Shown here: in pieces, positions 24,907-34,083 of the stretch
Layout of the letters: each line of letters starts with the position of its first letter
Position numbering within the stretch: position 1 is the stretch's first letter
Origin: Roseomonas sp.
Lineage (GTDB): Bacteria; Pseudomonadota; Alphaproteobacteria; Acetobacterales; Acetobacteraceae
Assembly (NCBI GenBank): GCA_020249145.1
Contig: JADCGF010000017.1
Span: 1-64,000 of the forward strand
Reading direction: 5' to 3'
Length of the DNA: 64,000 nucleotides
Position numbers and translations under genes: made by a program
The notes under the pieces: generated by a model
Database searches by the model: none
What the model saw: the letters and a program-made list of their open reading frames with translations, nothing else
Told to the model about the DNA's origin: nothing

Positions 24907-27187
24907 CGCACGGCTGATGCTGGCTTGGGTGCTGGCCGGCCTTGTCGGCGGCATTCTGCTGCATCTTTCGGGTTATGCTTCTTACGCCGCCATAGCCTGG
25001 GCGGCAGCCTCCATCCCGGTTGCGCTGCATGTGGCGCTTGGTGTGCTGCGTTCGCTGATGGGTGGACGCCTTGGCGTGGATGTGATTGCGCTTTTCTCCA
25101 TCCTGGGCGCGCTGGCGCTGGATGAAGCCGCCGCCGCCGCCGTGATAGCGCTGATGGTCGCAGGTGGGGAGGCTTTGGAATCCTGGGCCGAGGGCCGCGC
25201 CCAGGGGGCGCTGACGGACCTTCTGGCCCGCGCCCCGCGCGGTGCGGCGCGCATCAGCAATGGCGAAATCAGCGACATCACGCTGGATGCCATCGCGCCG
25301 GATGACCTGCTGCTGGTCCGCCCCGGAGAAACCGTACCCGCCGATGGCACTTTGGAAGATGCCGGCGCGACGCTTGATGAAAGCATGCTGACCGGCGAAC
25401 CGCTGCCTGTTTCGCTGAACCAGGGGGCAAGGCTCCGCAGCGGTGCAGTCAATGCCGGCGGCGCCTTTCGCATGCGCGCCAACGCCGGGGCTGCGGGCAG
25501 CACCTATGCCGCCATCATCAGACTCACGCAGGCCGCCGCGCAATCGCGCGCGCCGCTGGTGCGGCTTGCTGATCAATGGGCCATTGCTTTCATCATCCTG
25601 ACCTGCTGCCTGGCCGGCGCGGCCTGGCTGATCTCCGGCGACCCACGCCGCGCGCTGGCGGTGCTGGTGGTGGCCACCCCCTGCCCGCTGATCCTGGCCG
25701 CCCCTATAGCGCTGGTGGCCGGCATTGGTCGCGCGGCGCGGCGCGGCATTGTGGTGAAGGGCGGCGCGGCTTTGGAACGGCTGGCCCGCATTCGTACCGT
25801 GATGTTCGACAAGACCGGCACGCTCACCCCTGGCCGGCCAAGGCTTGCGGGGATCGAGGCTGATCCCTCGCTTGGCCGTGATGCGGCGCTGCGCCTTGCC
25901 GCTGCCTTGGCCCAGGCTTCCACCCATCCGGTCTCGGTCGCGCTGGTCGCCACCGCCCGCGCGCGCGGCCTTGATTTGCCCGTGCCCGAAGCAGTGGAGG
26001 AAACCCCCGGCGGCGGGCTTTCCGGCCAGGTGGATGGCAAGGCGCTGACACTCGGCAGTGAGGGTTTTTTGCTGGGTCGCGGCATGGGGCCGGAAAATGG
26101 GCTTTTTGCCGCAGCCTTGGTGAGTGCGGCGGGCTCAGTTGCGTGGTTGGCGGTGGAAGGGCGCGCGGCGGCAGCCTTCATCATGGCCGATGGCCTGCGT
26201 GAGGAAGCGCCGCGTGCCGTGCGCGCGTTGCGCCAATTGGGCATTGAACGGATTGTGATGGTGACAGGGGATCGCGCCGCCGCCGCCACGCCCATTGCCG
26301 CCGCCTTGCGGCTGGATGCCATGCTGGCGGATCGCGACCCTGCCGGGAAGCTCACCGCGCTCAAGGCGGAACGCGGGCCGGTTGCCATGGTGGGCGATGG
26401 GGTGAATGACGCGCCGGTGCTGGCCGCCGCTGATGTCGGCATTGCCATGGGCGCGCATGGCACAGCGGCGGCGGCTGAAGCGGGCGATGTTGTGCTGCTT
26501 GCGGATCGGCTGGACCGTGCGCCGGAAGCGATTGCCATTGCACGCCGCGCGCGGCGAATTGCGCTACAGGCCATTCTGCTGGGCATGGGGCTATCGCTGA
26601 TCGCCATGGTGGCGGCGGCTTTGGGGTGGCTGAGCCCACTTGCCGGCGCGCTCCTTCAAGAAGCGATTGATGTCGCGGCTATTCTTTATGCGCTGCGCGC
26701 CCTTTTGCCCGGCGATGGCGCGGTGGTGCGGCTTTCCGGCGAAGCCGGGCTTTCCGCGCGCGTTGCCGAACATGCGGGGCTGCGCGATCTGGCCGAGGCG
26801 TTGCGCGGCGCCGGCGAAAACCTGGATGACCGCCCCGCGCAGCTTGCCGCCTTGCGCGCTTTGGAACGGCGGCTCCGTGATGAATTGCTGCCGCACCAGG
26901 CCGCCGAGGAAAGCGCGCTTTACCCCGAAGCCGCGGCCAGGCTTGGTGGGCAGGACCCGCTTGGCGTCTTGCTGCGGATGCATACCGAAATCGGGGCCCT
27001 GGCCGAGCGGTTTTCGGCGCTTCTGCCACTCGCTGAAACACCGGGCGGCTTTGCCGAGGTAGCGCCCGCCATCCGGCGCACGCTATTCGCGCTTGAAGCC
27101 CTGCTAGCGCTGCATCTGACCGCCGAGGAAGAAGCCCTGGCCGGCCTCACCGGGCCTGAGGATGGCGCGTCGCATTCCCCTCGCTAA
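24899..27187 (+). CDS. P1B-5-like metal-transporting ATPase with C-terminal hemerythrin domain
   Basis: The 762-residue pump has TGEP (165-168), the intramembrane metal motif TPCP (260-263), the phosphorylation loop DKTGT (304-308) and GDGVNDAP. There is no N-terminal heavy-metal-binding domain and only two short helices before the core. From about residue 625 to 757 a hemerythrin-like domain follows, with spaced histidines and acids in LLPHQAAEESALYPEA, LLRMHTEIGAL and LLALHLTAEEEAL. TPCP plus a hemerythrin tail is the hallmark of P1B-5 ATPases such as Nia of Sinorhizobium, which exports nickel and ferrous iron. GTG at 24899 is taken as start, overlapping rodA. The VIT transporter gene follows. 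Confidence 0.88.
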   Translation: MNSARLMLAWVLAGLVGGILLHLSGYASYAAIAWAAASIPVALHVALGVLRSLMGGRLGVDVIALFSILGALALDEAAAAAVIALMVAGGEALESWAEGRAQGALTDLLARAPRGAARISNGEISDITLDAIAPDDLLLVRPGETVPADGTLEDAGATLDESMLTGEPLPVSLNQGARLRSGAVNAGGAFRMRANAGAAGSTYAAIIRLTQAAAQSRAPLVRLADQWAIAFIILTCCLAGAAWLISGDPRRALAVLVVATPCPLILAAPIALVAGIGRAARRGIVVKGGAALERLARIRTVMFDKTGTLTPGRPRLAGIEADPSLGRDAALRLAAALAQASTHPVSVALVATARARGLDLPVPEAVEETPGGGLSGQVDGKALTLGSEGFLLGRGMGPENGLFAAALVSAAGSVAWLAVEGRAAAAFIMADGLREEAPRAVRALRQLGIERIVMVTGDRAAAATPIAAALRLDAMLADRDPAGKLTALKAERGPVAMVGDGVNDAPVLAAADVGIAMGAHGTAAAAEAGDVVLLADRLDRAPEAIAIARRARRIALQAILLGMGLSLIAMVAAALGWLSPLAGALLQEAIDVAAILYALRALLPGDGAVVRLSGEAGLSARVAEHAGLRDLAEALRGAGENLDDRPAQLAALRALERRLRDELLPHQAAEESALYPEAAARLGGQDPLGVLLRMHTEIGALAERFSALLPLAETPGGFAEVAPAIRRTLFALEALLALHLTAEEEALAGLTGPEDGASHSPR

Positions 27188-27220
27188 ACCTGTGCCTTCT
27201 GCGCTAAAGCCCTTTTTGAC

Positions 27221-27976
27221 ATGAGCACGCAACCAACCGAATCCGAAGCGCCAAGCCGCGACGGGCTTTGGCCCATGCCGCCTGGCCCGCCGCATGAAGA
27301 ACGCCATTTCACGCAGAATGAGGTGGTGCGCGATCTGGTGATCGGCACCGCCGATGGCCTGACCGTGCCCTTTGCGCTGGCGGCAGCCTTGTCGGGGGCG
27401 GTCGCGGCCAATCCACTAATTGTCACGGCGGGTCTTGCCGAAATAGCGGCGGGCTGTGTTGCGATGGGGCTTGGCGGGTATCTGGCCGCGCGCACGGATG
27501 CCGAGCATTTCGCCGCCGAACGCAAGCGCGAAGAAGAAGAAACTGAAATCTACCCGGATCGCGAACGCTGGGAAGTGGCGGCGATCCTGCATCGTTATGG
27601 CGTGCGCGGCGATGCGCTGCGCGCTGCCGTGGATAGCATCTGCGCCGATAAGCGGCGTTGGGTGGATTTCATGATGCGCTTTGAATTGGATTTGAAGGAA
27701 CCGCAGCCTGATCGCGCGGCGCGGTCTGCCGTGACCATTGGCGGCGCTTATGTGGTGGGCGGGCTATTGCCGCTTTCGCCCTATATGCTGCTGGACAGCA
27801 CGCAACAGGCCCTGGTGATTTCCACCGGCATTACCGGCGTGGCGCTGGCGGGGTTTGGTTGGCTGAAAGCGAAAGCGACCGGCCTGCCTGCGGGGCGCGG
27901 CGCGGTGCAGACTTTGCTGATTGGCGGGCTTGCGGCGGGTGTTGCCTATATGGTGGCGAAACTGGTTGGGGGGTGA
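27221..27976 (+). CDS. VIT1/CCC1-family iron/manganese transporter
   Basis: A 251-residue membrane protein with the family opening RDLVIGTADGLTVPFALAAALSG (in two parts: RDLVIGTADGLTVPF), a cytoplasmic insertion with YLAARTDAEHFAAERKREEEE that carries the usual metal-binding Glu residues, and three C-terminal membrane segments including SAVTIGGAYVVGGLLPLSPY. Family members move Fe2+ or Mn2+ out of the cytosol. It lies 33 bp after the P1B-5-like ATPase on the same strand, which suggests a joint role in ferrous iron or nickel homeostasis. Confidence 0.9.
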   Translation: MSTQPTESEAPSRDGLWPMPPGPPHEERHFTQNEVVRDLVIGTADGLTVPFALAAALSGAVAANPLIVTAGLAEIAAGCVAMGLGGYLAARTDAEHFAAERKREEEETEIYPDRERWEVAAILHRYGVRGDALRAAVDSICADKRRWVDFMMRFELDLKEPQPDRAARSAVTIGGAYVVGGLLPLSPYMLLDSTQQALVISTGITGVALAGFGWLKAKATGLPAGRGAVQTLLIGGLAAGVAYMVAKLVGG

Positions 27977-27984
27977 GACCCCCC
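27968..27984. terminator. Bidirectional hairpin between the VIT gene and the convergent hydrolase
   Basis: GGGGGG (27968-27973) and CCCCCC (27979-27984) form a stem whose loop holds the VIT stop codon. It lies between two convergent genes only 13 bp apart and would serve both. Downstream T-runs are short. Confidence 0.5.
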
Positions 27985-27989
27985 TTCCC

Positions 27990-29234
27990 TCAAAGCGCCC
28001 GATTGGCCCGCGCCACCACGGCTTCAAACAGCACCTGACAGCCGGCTTCAGCTTCTTCCGGCAGAATGCTCTCGGCTTCGTTGTGTGAAAGCCCATCCTT
28101 GCAGGGCGTGAAGATCATCGCCGTCGGCACGGAACGCGCGACATAAACCGCATCATGCCCGGCGCCGGAAATGATCTCCCGCGAAGGCAGGCCAAGGCGC
28201 TTGGCGGCCTGGCGCACCAGATCAACGCAGGAGGCATCAAAGGGTTGGGCGGGGATGCGGAACAGCTCGGTCAATTCCAGCTTGCAGCCATTGGCTTCGA
28301 CAAGCTTCCTCGCTTCTTCCGGGAAGCTTTCGGCGAGGCCCCGGATTTGCGCATCTGACGGGTGGCGGAATTCAACGCTGAAGCGCACTTCGCCCGGCAC
28401 CACATTGCGGCTGGCGGGCAGCACTTGCAAAAAGCCCACCGTGCCGCGGCCATCTTCGCCGCGCGCGCGCATCAGCGCATCCACGCGTTCAATGACGCGC
28501 GCGGCGGCCACCAGCGCATCGCGCCGCGCGGAAGGCGGGGTGGTGCCGGCATGGCTATCCTGCCCGATGATCACCGCATCATACCAAACCTGCGCCTGAG
28601 CACCGGTGACGACACCAATCTGCTTGCCTTCGCGTTCCAGGATCGGGCCCTGTTCGATATGCAATTCGAAATAGGCATCCGCCGGGAAGGGCGCCGCCTT
28701 ATGCGGGCCTTTGTAGCCAATGGCCTCCAGCGCATCGCCGACGCTCACGCCATCCACATCGCGCAGCCCATAGGCTTTTTCCTGCGTATAGATGCCAGCC
28801 CAGACGCCGCTGCCCATCAGGGAATGGCCGAAGCGGCTGCCTTCCTCATCGGTCCAATTCACCAGCTCAATCGGCGCTTCGGTGGTGATGTTCAGGTCAT
28901 GGATGCTGCGCATCACTTCAAGCCCGGCGATCACGCCAAGCGCGCCATCGAATTTGCCGCCCGTCGGCTGGCTATCCAGATGGCTGCCGAGCAACACGGG
29001 CAGGCGCTTCGGGTCACGGCCTTCGCGGCGGGCGAACATATTGCCGATGGAATCAACGCGCACCGTCAGGCCAAGCGCTTCGCACCAGCCGCGAAAACGA
29101 TCCCGCCCGGCCTTGTCCACATCGGTCAGCGTCAAGCGCTTCACGCCGCCCTTGGGGGTGGCGCCGATTTCCGCCATCGCCATCAGACTATCCCAAAGGC
29201 GCTTGCCATCAATGCGCTGATTTGTGCCACTCAT
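27990..29234 (-). CDS. Zn-dependent M20-family amidohydrolase (N-carbamoyl-amino-acid hydrolase / allantoate amidohydrolase type)
   Basis: The 414-residue enzyme shows the family pattern of two-metal hydrolases: LLGSHLDSQPTGGKFDGALG near residues 80-99, the catalytic EEGSRFGHSLMGSG near 130, ELHIEQGPILE near 190 and the distal SGAGHDAVYVA near 361. It should split N-carbamoyl amino acids, allantoate or a related ureido compound. No hydantoinase or purine genes are adjacent, so the substrate stays open. It converges with the VIT gene. Confidence 0.88.
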   Translation of the reverse strand: MSGTNQRIDGKRLWDSLMAMAEIGATPKGGVKRLTLTDVDKAGRDRFRGWCEALGLTVRVDSIGNMFARREGRDPKRLPVLLGSHLDSQPTGGKFDGALGVIAGLEVMRSIHDLNITTEAPIELVNWTDEEGSRFGHSLMGSGVWAGIYTQEKAYGLRDVDGVSVGDALEAIGYKGPHKAAPFPADAYFELHIEQGPILEREGKQIGVVTGAQAQVWYDAVIIGQDSHAGTTPPSARRDALVAAARVIERVDALMRARGEDGRGTVGFLQVLPASRNVVPGEVRFSVEFRHPSDAQIRGLAESFPEEARKLVEANGCKLELTELFRIPAQPFDASCVDLVRQAAKRLGLPSREIISGAGHDAVYVARSVPTAMIFTPCKDGLSHNEAESILPEEAEAGCQVLFEAVVARANRAL

Positions 29235-29406
29235 GTTCCGCTTATCCCTTGGCTTGCTTTCGCCCTGCCTTTGGCGCGCGAAGCGCCCCCTGTCCAGGGG
29301 TCAAGTAGCCACAGGGGCGCCGGACCAGCGGGCGTTGCATGTTCCAGGCCCCCATGTGCATCTTATGGGCTGATCATCACCCTTGCCCGATCCCAGGAGA
29401 AACATC

Positions 29407-30192
29407 ATGGCCCATGCGCTTGACGGTTCCGGCCCTGCCATTCTGCGAAACTCTGAATTGGATGCCGAAGCCGTGCGCGCCGCACGGGTTGATCTGGCCG
29501 CCTGTTTCCGCATGGCGGCGCGGCTTGGCCTGCATGAGGGGATTTGCAACCATTTCTCCTTCGTGGTGCCGGGGCGCGATGATCTGTTTCTGGTGAACCC
29601 CTATGGCTGGGCCTTTTCGGAAATAACCGCATCGCGCCTGCTGGTCTGTGACTTCAAGGGCAATGTGGTGGCCGGGGATGGCGTGCCGGAAGCGACCGCC
29701 TTTTACATCCATGCGCGCATGCATCTGAACAAGCCGCGCGCCAAGGCGGCCTTCCATACCCATATGCCGAACGCCACCGCCCTTGCCATGCTGGAAGGCC
29801 CGCCCTTGGCCTGGGCCGGGCAAAGCGCCTTGAAATTCTATGGCCGAACCCTGGTGGATGAGGATTACAACGGCCTTGCCCTGGATGAGAGTGAGGGTGA
29901 CCGTATCGCCGCTTCCATCGGCGATGCCGATATTGTCTTCATGAAAAACCATGGCGTCATGGTGGTGGGGGCAAGCATCGCCGAAGCCTGGGATGATCTT
30001 TACTACCTGGAACGCGCCGCCGAAGCGCAGCGGCTTGCCATGGCCACCGGGCGCAAGCTGAAGCCCGTGCCGGCTGAAATCGCCGCGCGCACCTATGCGC
30101 AAATGCGCGAAGGGGATCGCGAAAGTGCGAAGCTGCATTTGGAAAGCATCAAGCGCATCCTGACGCGGGAAGAGCCGGAATTCATGCATTGA
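29407..30192 (+). CDS. Class II aldolase/adducin-family protein
   Basis: A 261-residue protein with the class II aldolase fold. RLGLHEGICNHFSFVVPG and AFHTHMPNATALAML contain the metal-binding histidine pair, and MKNHGVMVVG carries the third histidine. Catalytic lyases of this family act on sugar phosphates or related hydroxy-acids; others are decarboxylases or have unknown roles. The ATG at 29407 follows CAGGAGAAAC, a good ribosome site. It overlaps the next transporter gene (TTGA). Confidence 0.87.
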   Translation: MAHALDGSGPAILRNSELDAEAVRAARVDLAACFRMAARLGLHEGICNHFSFVVPGRDDLFLVNPYGWAFSEITASRLLVCDFKGNVVAGDGVPEATAFYIHARMHLNKPRAKAAFHTHMPNATALAMLEGPPLAWAGQSALKFYGRTLVDEDYNGLALDESEGDRIAASIGDADIVFMKNHGVMVVGASIAEAWDDLYYLERAAEAQRLAMATGRKLKPVPAEIAARTYAQMREGDRESAKLHLESIKRILTREEPEFMH

Positions 30193-31064
30193 ATGCTGCC
30201 GCCTATCAGCGCGGATTATTGCTGCTGGTGATCACGACCGTTGGCTGGGGCATGAATTGGCCGGCGATGAAGGTGCTGCTGGCGGAATTGCCGCCGCTGA
30301 CCACGCGCGCCATTGGCGGCGGGCTTGGCTTTATCGTGCTGCTGGGCGTGACGCTGGCGCAAAAGCAAAGCCTTTTGGTGCCGCGCGCGATTTGGGGGCG
30401 GCTCACGCTGATTTCGCTGCTGAATGTCACGGCCTGGATGGGGCTTGCGAGCTTTTCCCTGCTGTGGCTTTCGGCATCGGAAGCGACCATTGTTTGCTAC
30501 ACCATGCCGGTCTGGGCGGCCGTTCTCGCCTGGGTCGTGCTGGGGGAACGGCCAAGTCTGGCGCGTGTATTGGCGCTGGTGCTGGCGCTATCGGGCTTGG
30601 TTTACCTGGTGCTGGGCAAGGGGCTTGATCTTGGGATTGCCAAGCTGCCGGGTGTGGCCTTGGGCTTGGGCTCGGCCGTGCTGTTTGCACTGGGCACGGT
30701 GCTGACCAAGCGCCTGCCGCTTGGCCTGCCGCCATCAAGTTCCGTCGCCTGGCAGGTGGGGATTGGCGTCGCACCGCTGTTCATCGCGGCGCTTTTCTTC
30801 GATCCGCTGGATTTCAGCCATGTTTCGGCGCTGGGCATTGGGCTGCTGATCTATGGCGGGGTTTTTGCCCTTGGGCTTTGCTATCTTTCCTGGTTCGCGG
30901 CGCTCAAGATGCTGCCGGCATCGCTAGCATCGCTTGGCACGGTCATCACGCCTGTAGTGGGTGTGGTGGGTGCCGCGCTTTTTCTGGGTGAGCCCTTTGG
31001 GCTGCGCGAAATCCTGGCACTGGTGCTGGTGCTGTCGGGCGTTGTGCTGGCGGTACGCGGTTGA
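30189..31064 (+). CDS. DMT-superfamily EamA transporter
   Basis: The 291-residue protein has ten hydrophobic segments in two EamA repeats (about 8-140 and 150-290), with TVGWGMNWPAMKVLLAELPP in the first helix pair and LSASEATIVCYTMPVWAAVL typical of the family. It likely exports small metabolites. It starts at a TTG overlapping the aldolase stop, so the pair is probably cotranscribed, which may link it to the aldolase substrate or product. Confidence 0.87.
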   Translation: MNAAAYQRGLLLLVITTVGWGMNWPAMKVLLAELPPLTTRAIGGGLGFIVLLGVTLAQKQSLLVPRAIWGRLTLISLLNVTAWMGLASFSLLWLSASEATIVCYTMPVWAAVLAWVVLGERPSLARVLALVLALSGLVYLVLGKGLDLGIAKLPGVALGLGSAVLFALGTVLTKRLPLGLPPSSSVAWQVGIGVAPLFIAALFFDPLDFSHVSALGIGLLIYGGVFALGLCYLSWFAALKMLPASLASLGTVITPVVGVVGAALFLGEPFGLREILALVLVLSGVVLAVRG

Positions 31065-31095
31065 TCACAGTTTGCGGGACAGGCGGCAAACCGCC

Positions 31096-32298
31096 ATGGT
31101 CGGGCGCATGAATCCTGCCACCCACCCCTTGATCCGCTTGCTCCCTGGCCGAGACCGCCGCGTGAAGGCGAGCCACCCTTGGGCCTTTTCCAATGAAATC
31201 GCAATGAACGCGGCAGCCAAGGCGCTGGCGCCGGGCAGCATCGTGCGGCTGGAAGGTGATGATGGCGTCAAGCATGGCGTTTGGCATTTCAACCCGCATT
31301 CGCTGATTGCCGCGCGCAAGCTGGATCGCAACCCCGATGCCGCTTGCGATGCCGCATGGTTCAAGAAGCGCCTTCAGGAAGCGCTGACGCTGCGCGACAA
31401 GCTGTTTGACCGCCCGCATTACCGCCTGATCCATGCAGAAGCGGATGGCCTGCCGGGCCTGGTGATTGATCGCTACGGCGATGCATTAACGATCCAGGCG
31501 AATAGCGCGGGCATGGAAGCCGCGACACCGCTAATTCTGGAAGCGCTGCATGCGCTGATCGCACCCAGCATGGTGATTGCACGCAATGAAAGCGCTGTGC
31601 GTGCGCTCGAAGGCCTGCCCGAAGAAACCAAGCTGCTGCATGGCGAAGCCAGCATGATTTCGGTGGAAGAAAACGGGCTTTCCTTCGCGGTTGATCCGCT
31701 GGGCGGGCAAAAAACCGGCTGGTTCTTTGATCAGCGCGAACATCGCGCGCGCATGGCGCGGTTGGCAAAAGGGGCGACGGTATTGGACGCCTTCTGCCAC
31801 ACGGGCGGTTTTGGTATTTCCGCTGCCGTCGCCGGGGCTTCCCATGTGACGCTGCTGGATCGCAGCGAGGCAGCGCTGGCCTTGGCACTTGAAGCGGCGC
31901 AGCGCAATGGCGTTGCTGATCGGGTGGAAACACAAAAGGCCGAAGCGCTGGAAGCCTTGGAACGCATGGTCGGCACGGGTAAGCGTTTCGGCGTGGTGAT
32001 CACGGACCCGCCCGCCTTCGCCAAGGCGCGCAAGGATCAACCGGCGGCACTGCGTGCCTATGGCAAGTTGGCGCGGCTTGGTGCGACTTTGGTGGAAAAG
32101 GGCGGGTTTTTCTTCATCGCGTCCTGCAGCCATCATGTCGCACCTGGCGAATTCGCCGATGCCGTCGCCTGGGGCGTGCAGCGTGCCGGGCGGGAAGCGC
32201 GCATTCTGCATATGGGTGGCGCGGGGCCGGATCATCCGCTTCACCCGATGCTGCCGGAAAGCGCTTACCTCAAAGGGATATTGATGCAGTTGCGATGA
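31096..32298 (+). CDS. RlmI-like class I SAM-dependent rRNA (cytosine-5) methyltransferase
   Basis: A 400-residue protein with an N-terminal PUA domain (PLIRLLPGRDRRVKASHPWA onward, to about residue 80), an EEHEA-type linker region and a C-terminal Rossmann methyltransferase with VLDAFCHTGGFGISAAVAGA as SAM loop and ITDPPAFAKARKD as the catalytic DPP motif. The family modifies 23S rRNA cytosines. The ATG at 31096 is used; 31108 is equally possible. It overlaps the next small gene. Confidence 0.9.
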   Translation: MVGRMNPATHPLIRLLPGRDRRVKASHPWAFSNEIAMNAAAKALAPGSIVRLEGDDGVKHGVWHFNPHSLIAARKLDRNPDAACDAAWFKKRLQEALTLRDKLFDRPHYRLIHAEADGLPGLVIDRYGDALTIQANSAGMEAATPLILEALHALIAPSMVIARNESAVRALEGLPEETKLLHGEASMISVEENGLSFAVDPLGGQKTGWFFDQREHRARMARLAKGATVLDAFCHTGGFGISAAVAGASHVTLLDRSEAALALALEAAQRNGVADRVETQKAEALEALERMVGTGKRFGVVITDPPAFAKARKDQPAALRAYGKLARLGATLVEKGGFFFIASCSHHVAPGEFADAVAWGVQRAGREARILHMGGAGPDHPLHPMLPESAYLKGILMQLR

Positions 32299-32684
32299 AG
32301 CGGGCGGAACAGCTTTTACGGGCCTATCGCGCTTCCTGCTATCGGGCGGCGGGGCATGCGGCGCGCATCGGGAGCCGCGCGCCGGGTTTGGATGCGCTGC
32401 TGCAATGCTGGCGCGTGCCGGAAGGCGTCTTCATCGCGGCCGGCAATCCCTTCAGCCGGCGCATGCCGGAAGGCTGGAATGCGCGGCGCCATGCGGCGTT
32501 GCGGGAGCGCTTGCGGGGTTTGCACTACGTGGAAGGCCGAGGCGGCGCCAAGCGCTGGTGGGAAGCGCATTGCTTCATCGGCATCAGCGCGGCGCGCGGC
32601 AGGCGCCTCGTGCGGTTGTTCCGACAGAACGCGATGGTCGCGCTCAGGCGCGGGGCGAAGGCGCGATTGCTATGGCTTTCCTGA
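32295..32684 (+). CDS. DUF3293-type protein
   Basis: A 129-residue basic protein. VFIAAGNPFSRRMPEGWNAR, with the Asn-Pro-x-Ser core and the following helix HAALRERLRG, is the conserved DUF3293 segment. The function of this family is unknown. It overlaps the rRNA methyltransferase stop (ATGA) and the following MFS gene by 13 bp, so all three are probably one transcript. Confidence 0.78.
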   Translation: MKRAEQLLRAYRASCYRAAGHAARIGSRAPGLDALLQCWRVPEGVFIAAGNPFSRRMPEGWNARRHAALRERLRGLHYVEGRGGAKRWWEAHCFIGISAARGRRLVRLFRQNAMVALRRGAKARLLWLS

Positions 32685-33841
32685 AATCCGCCGCTGCCTT
32701 TCTGGTTGCCGTCTTCATCCTGCGCGCTGCGCTGGGCGCGATGTTCCAGGCGCCTGGCGCGGCAGGGCCGGCCTTGGTGGAGGCCTTCGCGCTGGATTGG
32801 GCAGGGTTTGGCACGCTGGTTGGCTTGTTTTGGCTACCGGGGCTTTTCCTTGCCTATCCTTTGGGCCTGGTGGCGCAACGTTTGGGTGACAGGCGCGGCG
32901 TGCTGCTGGGGCTTTTGCTGCTGATCCTGGGCGCTGTGGTCTCGGCAAGTGCTGATGCGGTCGCAGTCTTGGTCGCTGGGCGGTTGCTCATGGGCCTCGG
33001 CACGCTGCTGGTGATTTTGCTGCTGACGAAAATGGTGCAGGACCGTTTCATTGGCCGAGACCTTTTCCCGGCCATGGCGGTCTATGTGCTGGGCTGGCCC
33101 TTGGGGATCGCCGCGACGCAGGCCGTCCTGCCCGGCTTTGTGCCTGATCATGGCTGGCAATTTCCCTATCAGGTCGCGGCCTTCGCCGCGGGCATTGCCT
33201 TCACCGCGGTTGTGCTGGCGCGCGGGCCGGAACCGCGCGCGCTGCCGATCAACACCAGCACAAGCAGCGCCCTGACGCGCGATGAGTTTCGCCGCATGTG
33301 CCTGGCCGGCGCCTGCTGGGCCTTGGTGAACGGCGCCTACATGGTGCTGGTGAGCTTCGCGCCCCCCATGCTGATGGCGCGCGGGCTTGGCCTGGCGGAA
33401 GCGAGTTTCGCTGTCTCCCTTATATCCTGGTCCAACTTGCTGGCGGTGCCGGCGGGCGCCTGGCTTGCCCGCCGCGCCGGTGTGGCGGGCCCCATGACGA
33501 TCAGCGCGACGCTGCTTGCCATGCTGGCGGCGCTTGCCTTGCCATTGGCTGATACTTCTTGGGCGCCGATTCTCGGCCTGCTGCATGGCTTCTGCTACGC
33601 GCTGCCCATCACCGTCTTCTCCGCGCTGGCGGCCGAGGCTGTGGCGCCGGAACGCCGCGCGCGGGGCTTGGGCGTTTATTTCGTTTGGTTTTATGCCGGC
33701 TGCACGGGATGCCCGGCCTTTGCCGGGTGGCTGCGGGATGTCACTGGCAGCGCCACGGCACCGGTTTTCTTTGCGGTGTCGGCCTTGGGAGTGGGGCTTG
33801 GGTTGTATGTTTGGTTCCGACGGGATTTGGCGCGGGGGTGA
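32672..33841 (+). CDS. Major facilitator superfamily transporter
   Basis: The 389-residue protein has twelve hydrophobic segments in two halves. The loop between helices 2 and 3 reads GLVAQRLGDRRGVLLG, the MFS motif A. The ATG at 32672 is chosen; the frame is open further upstream but lies inside the DUF3293 gene. It resembles CynX/NimT-like carriers in general layout. The substrate is unknown. Confidence 0.85.
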   Translation: MAFLKSAAAFLVAVFILRAALGAMFQAPGAAGPALVEAFALDWAGFGTLVGLFWLPGLFLAYPLGLVAQRLGDRRGVLLGLLLLILGAVVSASADAVAVLVAGRLLMGLGTLLVILLLTKMVQDRFIGRDLFPAMAVYVLGWPLGIAATQAVLPGFVPDHGWQFPYQVAAFAAGIAFTAVVLARGPEPRALPINTSTSSALTRDEFRRMCLAGACWALVNGAYMVLVSFAPPMLMARGLGLAEASFAVSLISWSNLLAVPAGAWLARRAGVAGPMTISATLLAMLAALALPLADTSWAPILGLLHGFCYALPITVFSALAAEAVAPERRARGLGVYFVWFYAGCTGCPAFAGWLRDVTGSATAPVFFAVSALGVGLGLYVWFRRDLARG

Positions 33842-33956
33842 GCAGAATTTTCAGATGAAGGTGTCTCATGGCTAACGTCTGCTACTAGTGGTGCGATTCA
33901 TGCGGATCTTTCCTGATCCAAAACTGCCCCCGCGCACCCCTAGCCCTATATCTGGA

Positions 33957-33999
33957 GGGCCGATTCACGCTGCTGCCCTGAACCGATAGCAGCGATCGG
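33957..33999. repeat. Left arm of an inverted repeat flanking the luciferase-like gene
   Basis: About 43 bases centred on TTCACGCTGCTGCCCTGAAC recur inverted at 35636-35678 with about five mismatches. The arms lie 1.6 kb apart on both sides of the monooxygenase gene. The right arm directly abuts a truncated accessory gene, suggesting relics of a mobile or recombination sequence. The surrounding 33842-34083 has no gene. Confidence 0.6.
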
Positions 34000-34037
34000 A
34001 ACACAAGTGATTCCAATTGGCTCAAAACGTCCCATTG

Positions 34038-34064
34038 CCGCCCCGTCGGGCCAAGACGGGGCGG
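34038..34064 (-). terminator. Hairpin terminator after the luciferase-like monooxygenase gene
   Basis: CCGCCCCGTC (34038-34047) pairs perfectly with GACGGGGCGG (34055-34064) around a 7-base loop. It begins 20 bases beyond the minus-strand stop. On that strand a TTTT follows about 12 bases after the stem. Confidence 0.6.
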
Positions 34065-34083
34065 GTGGACGGTATTGCGCTTG

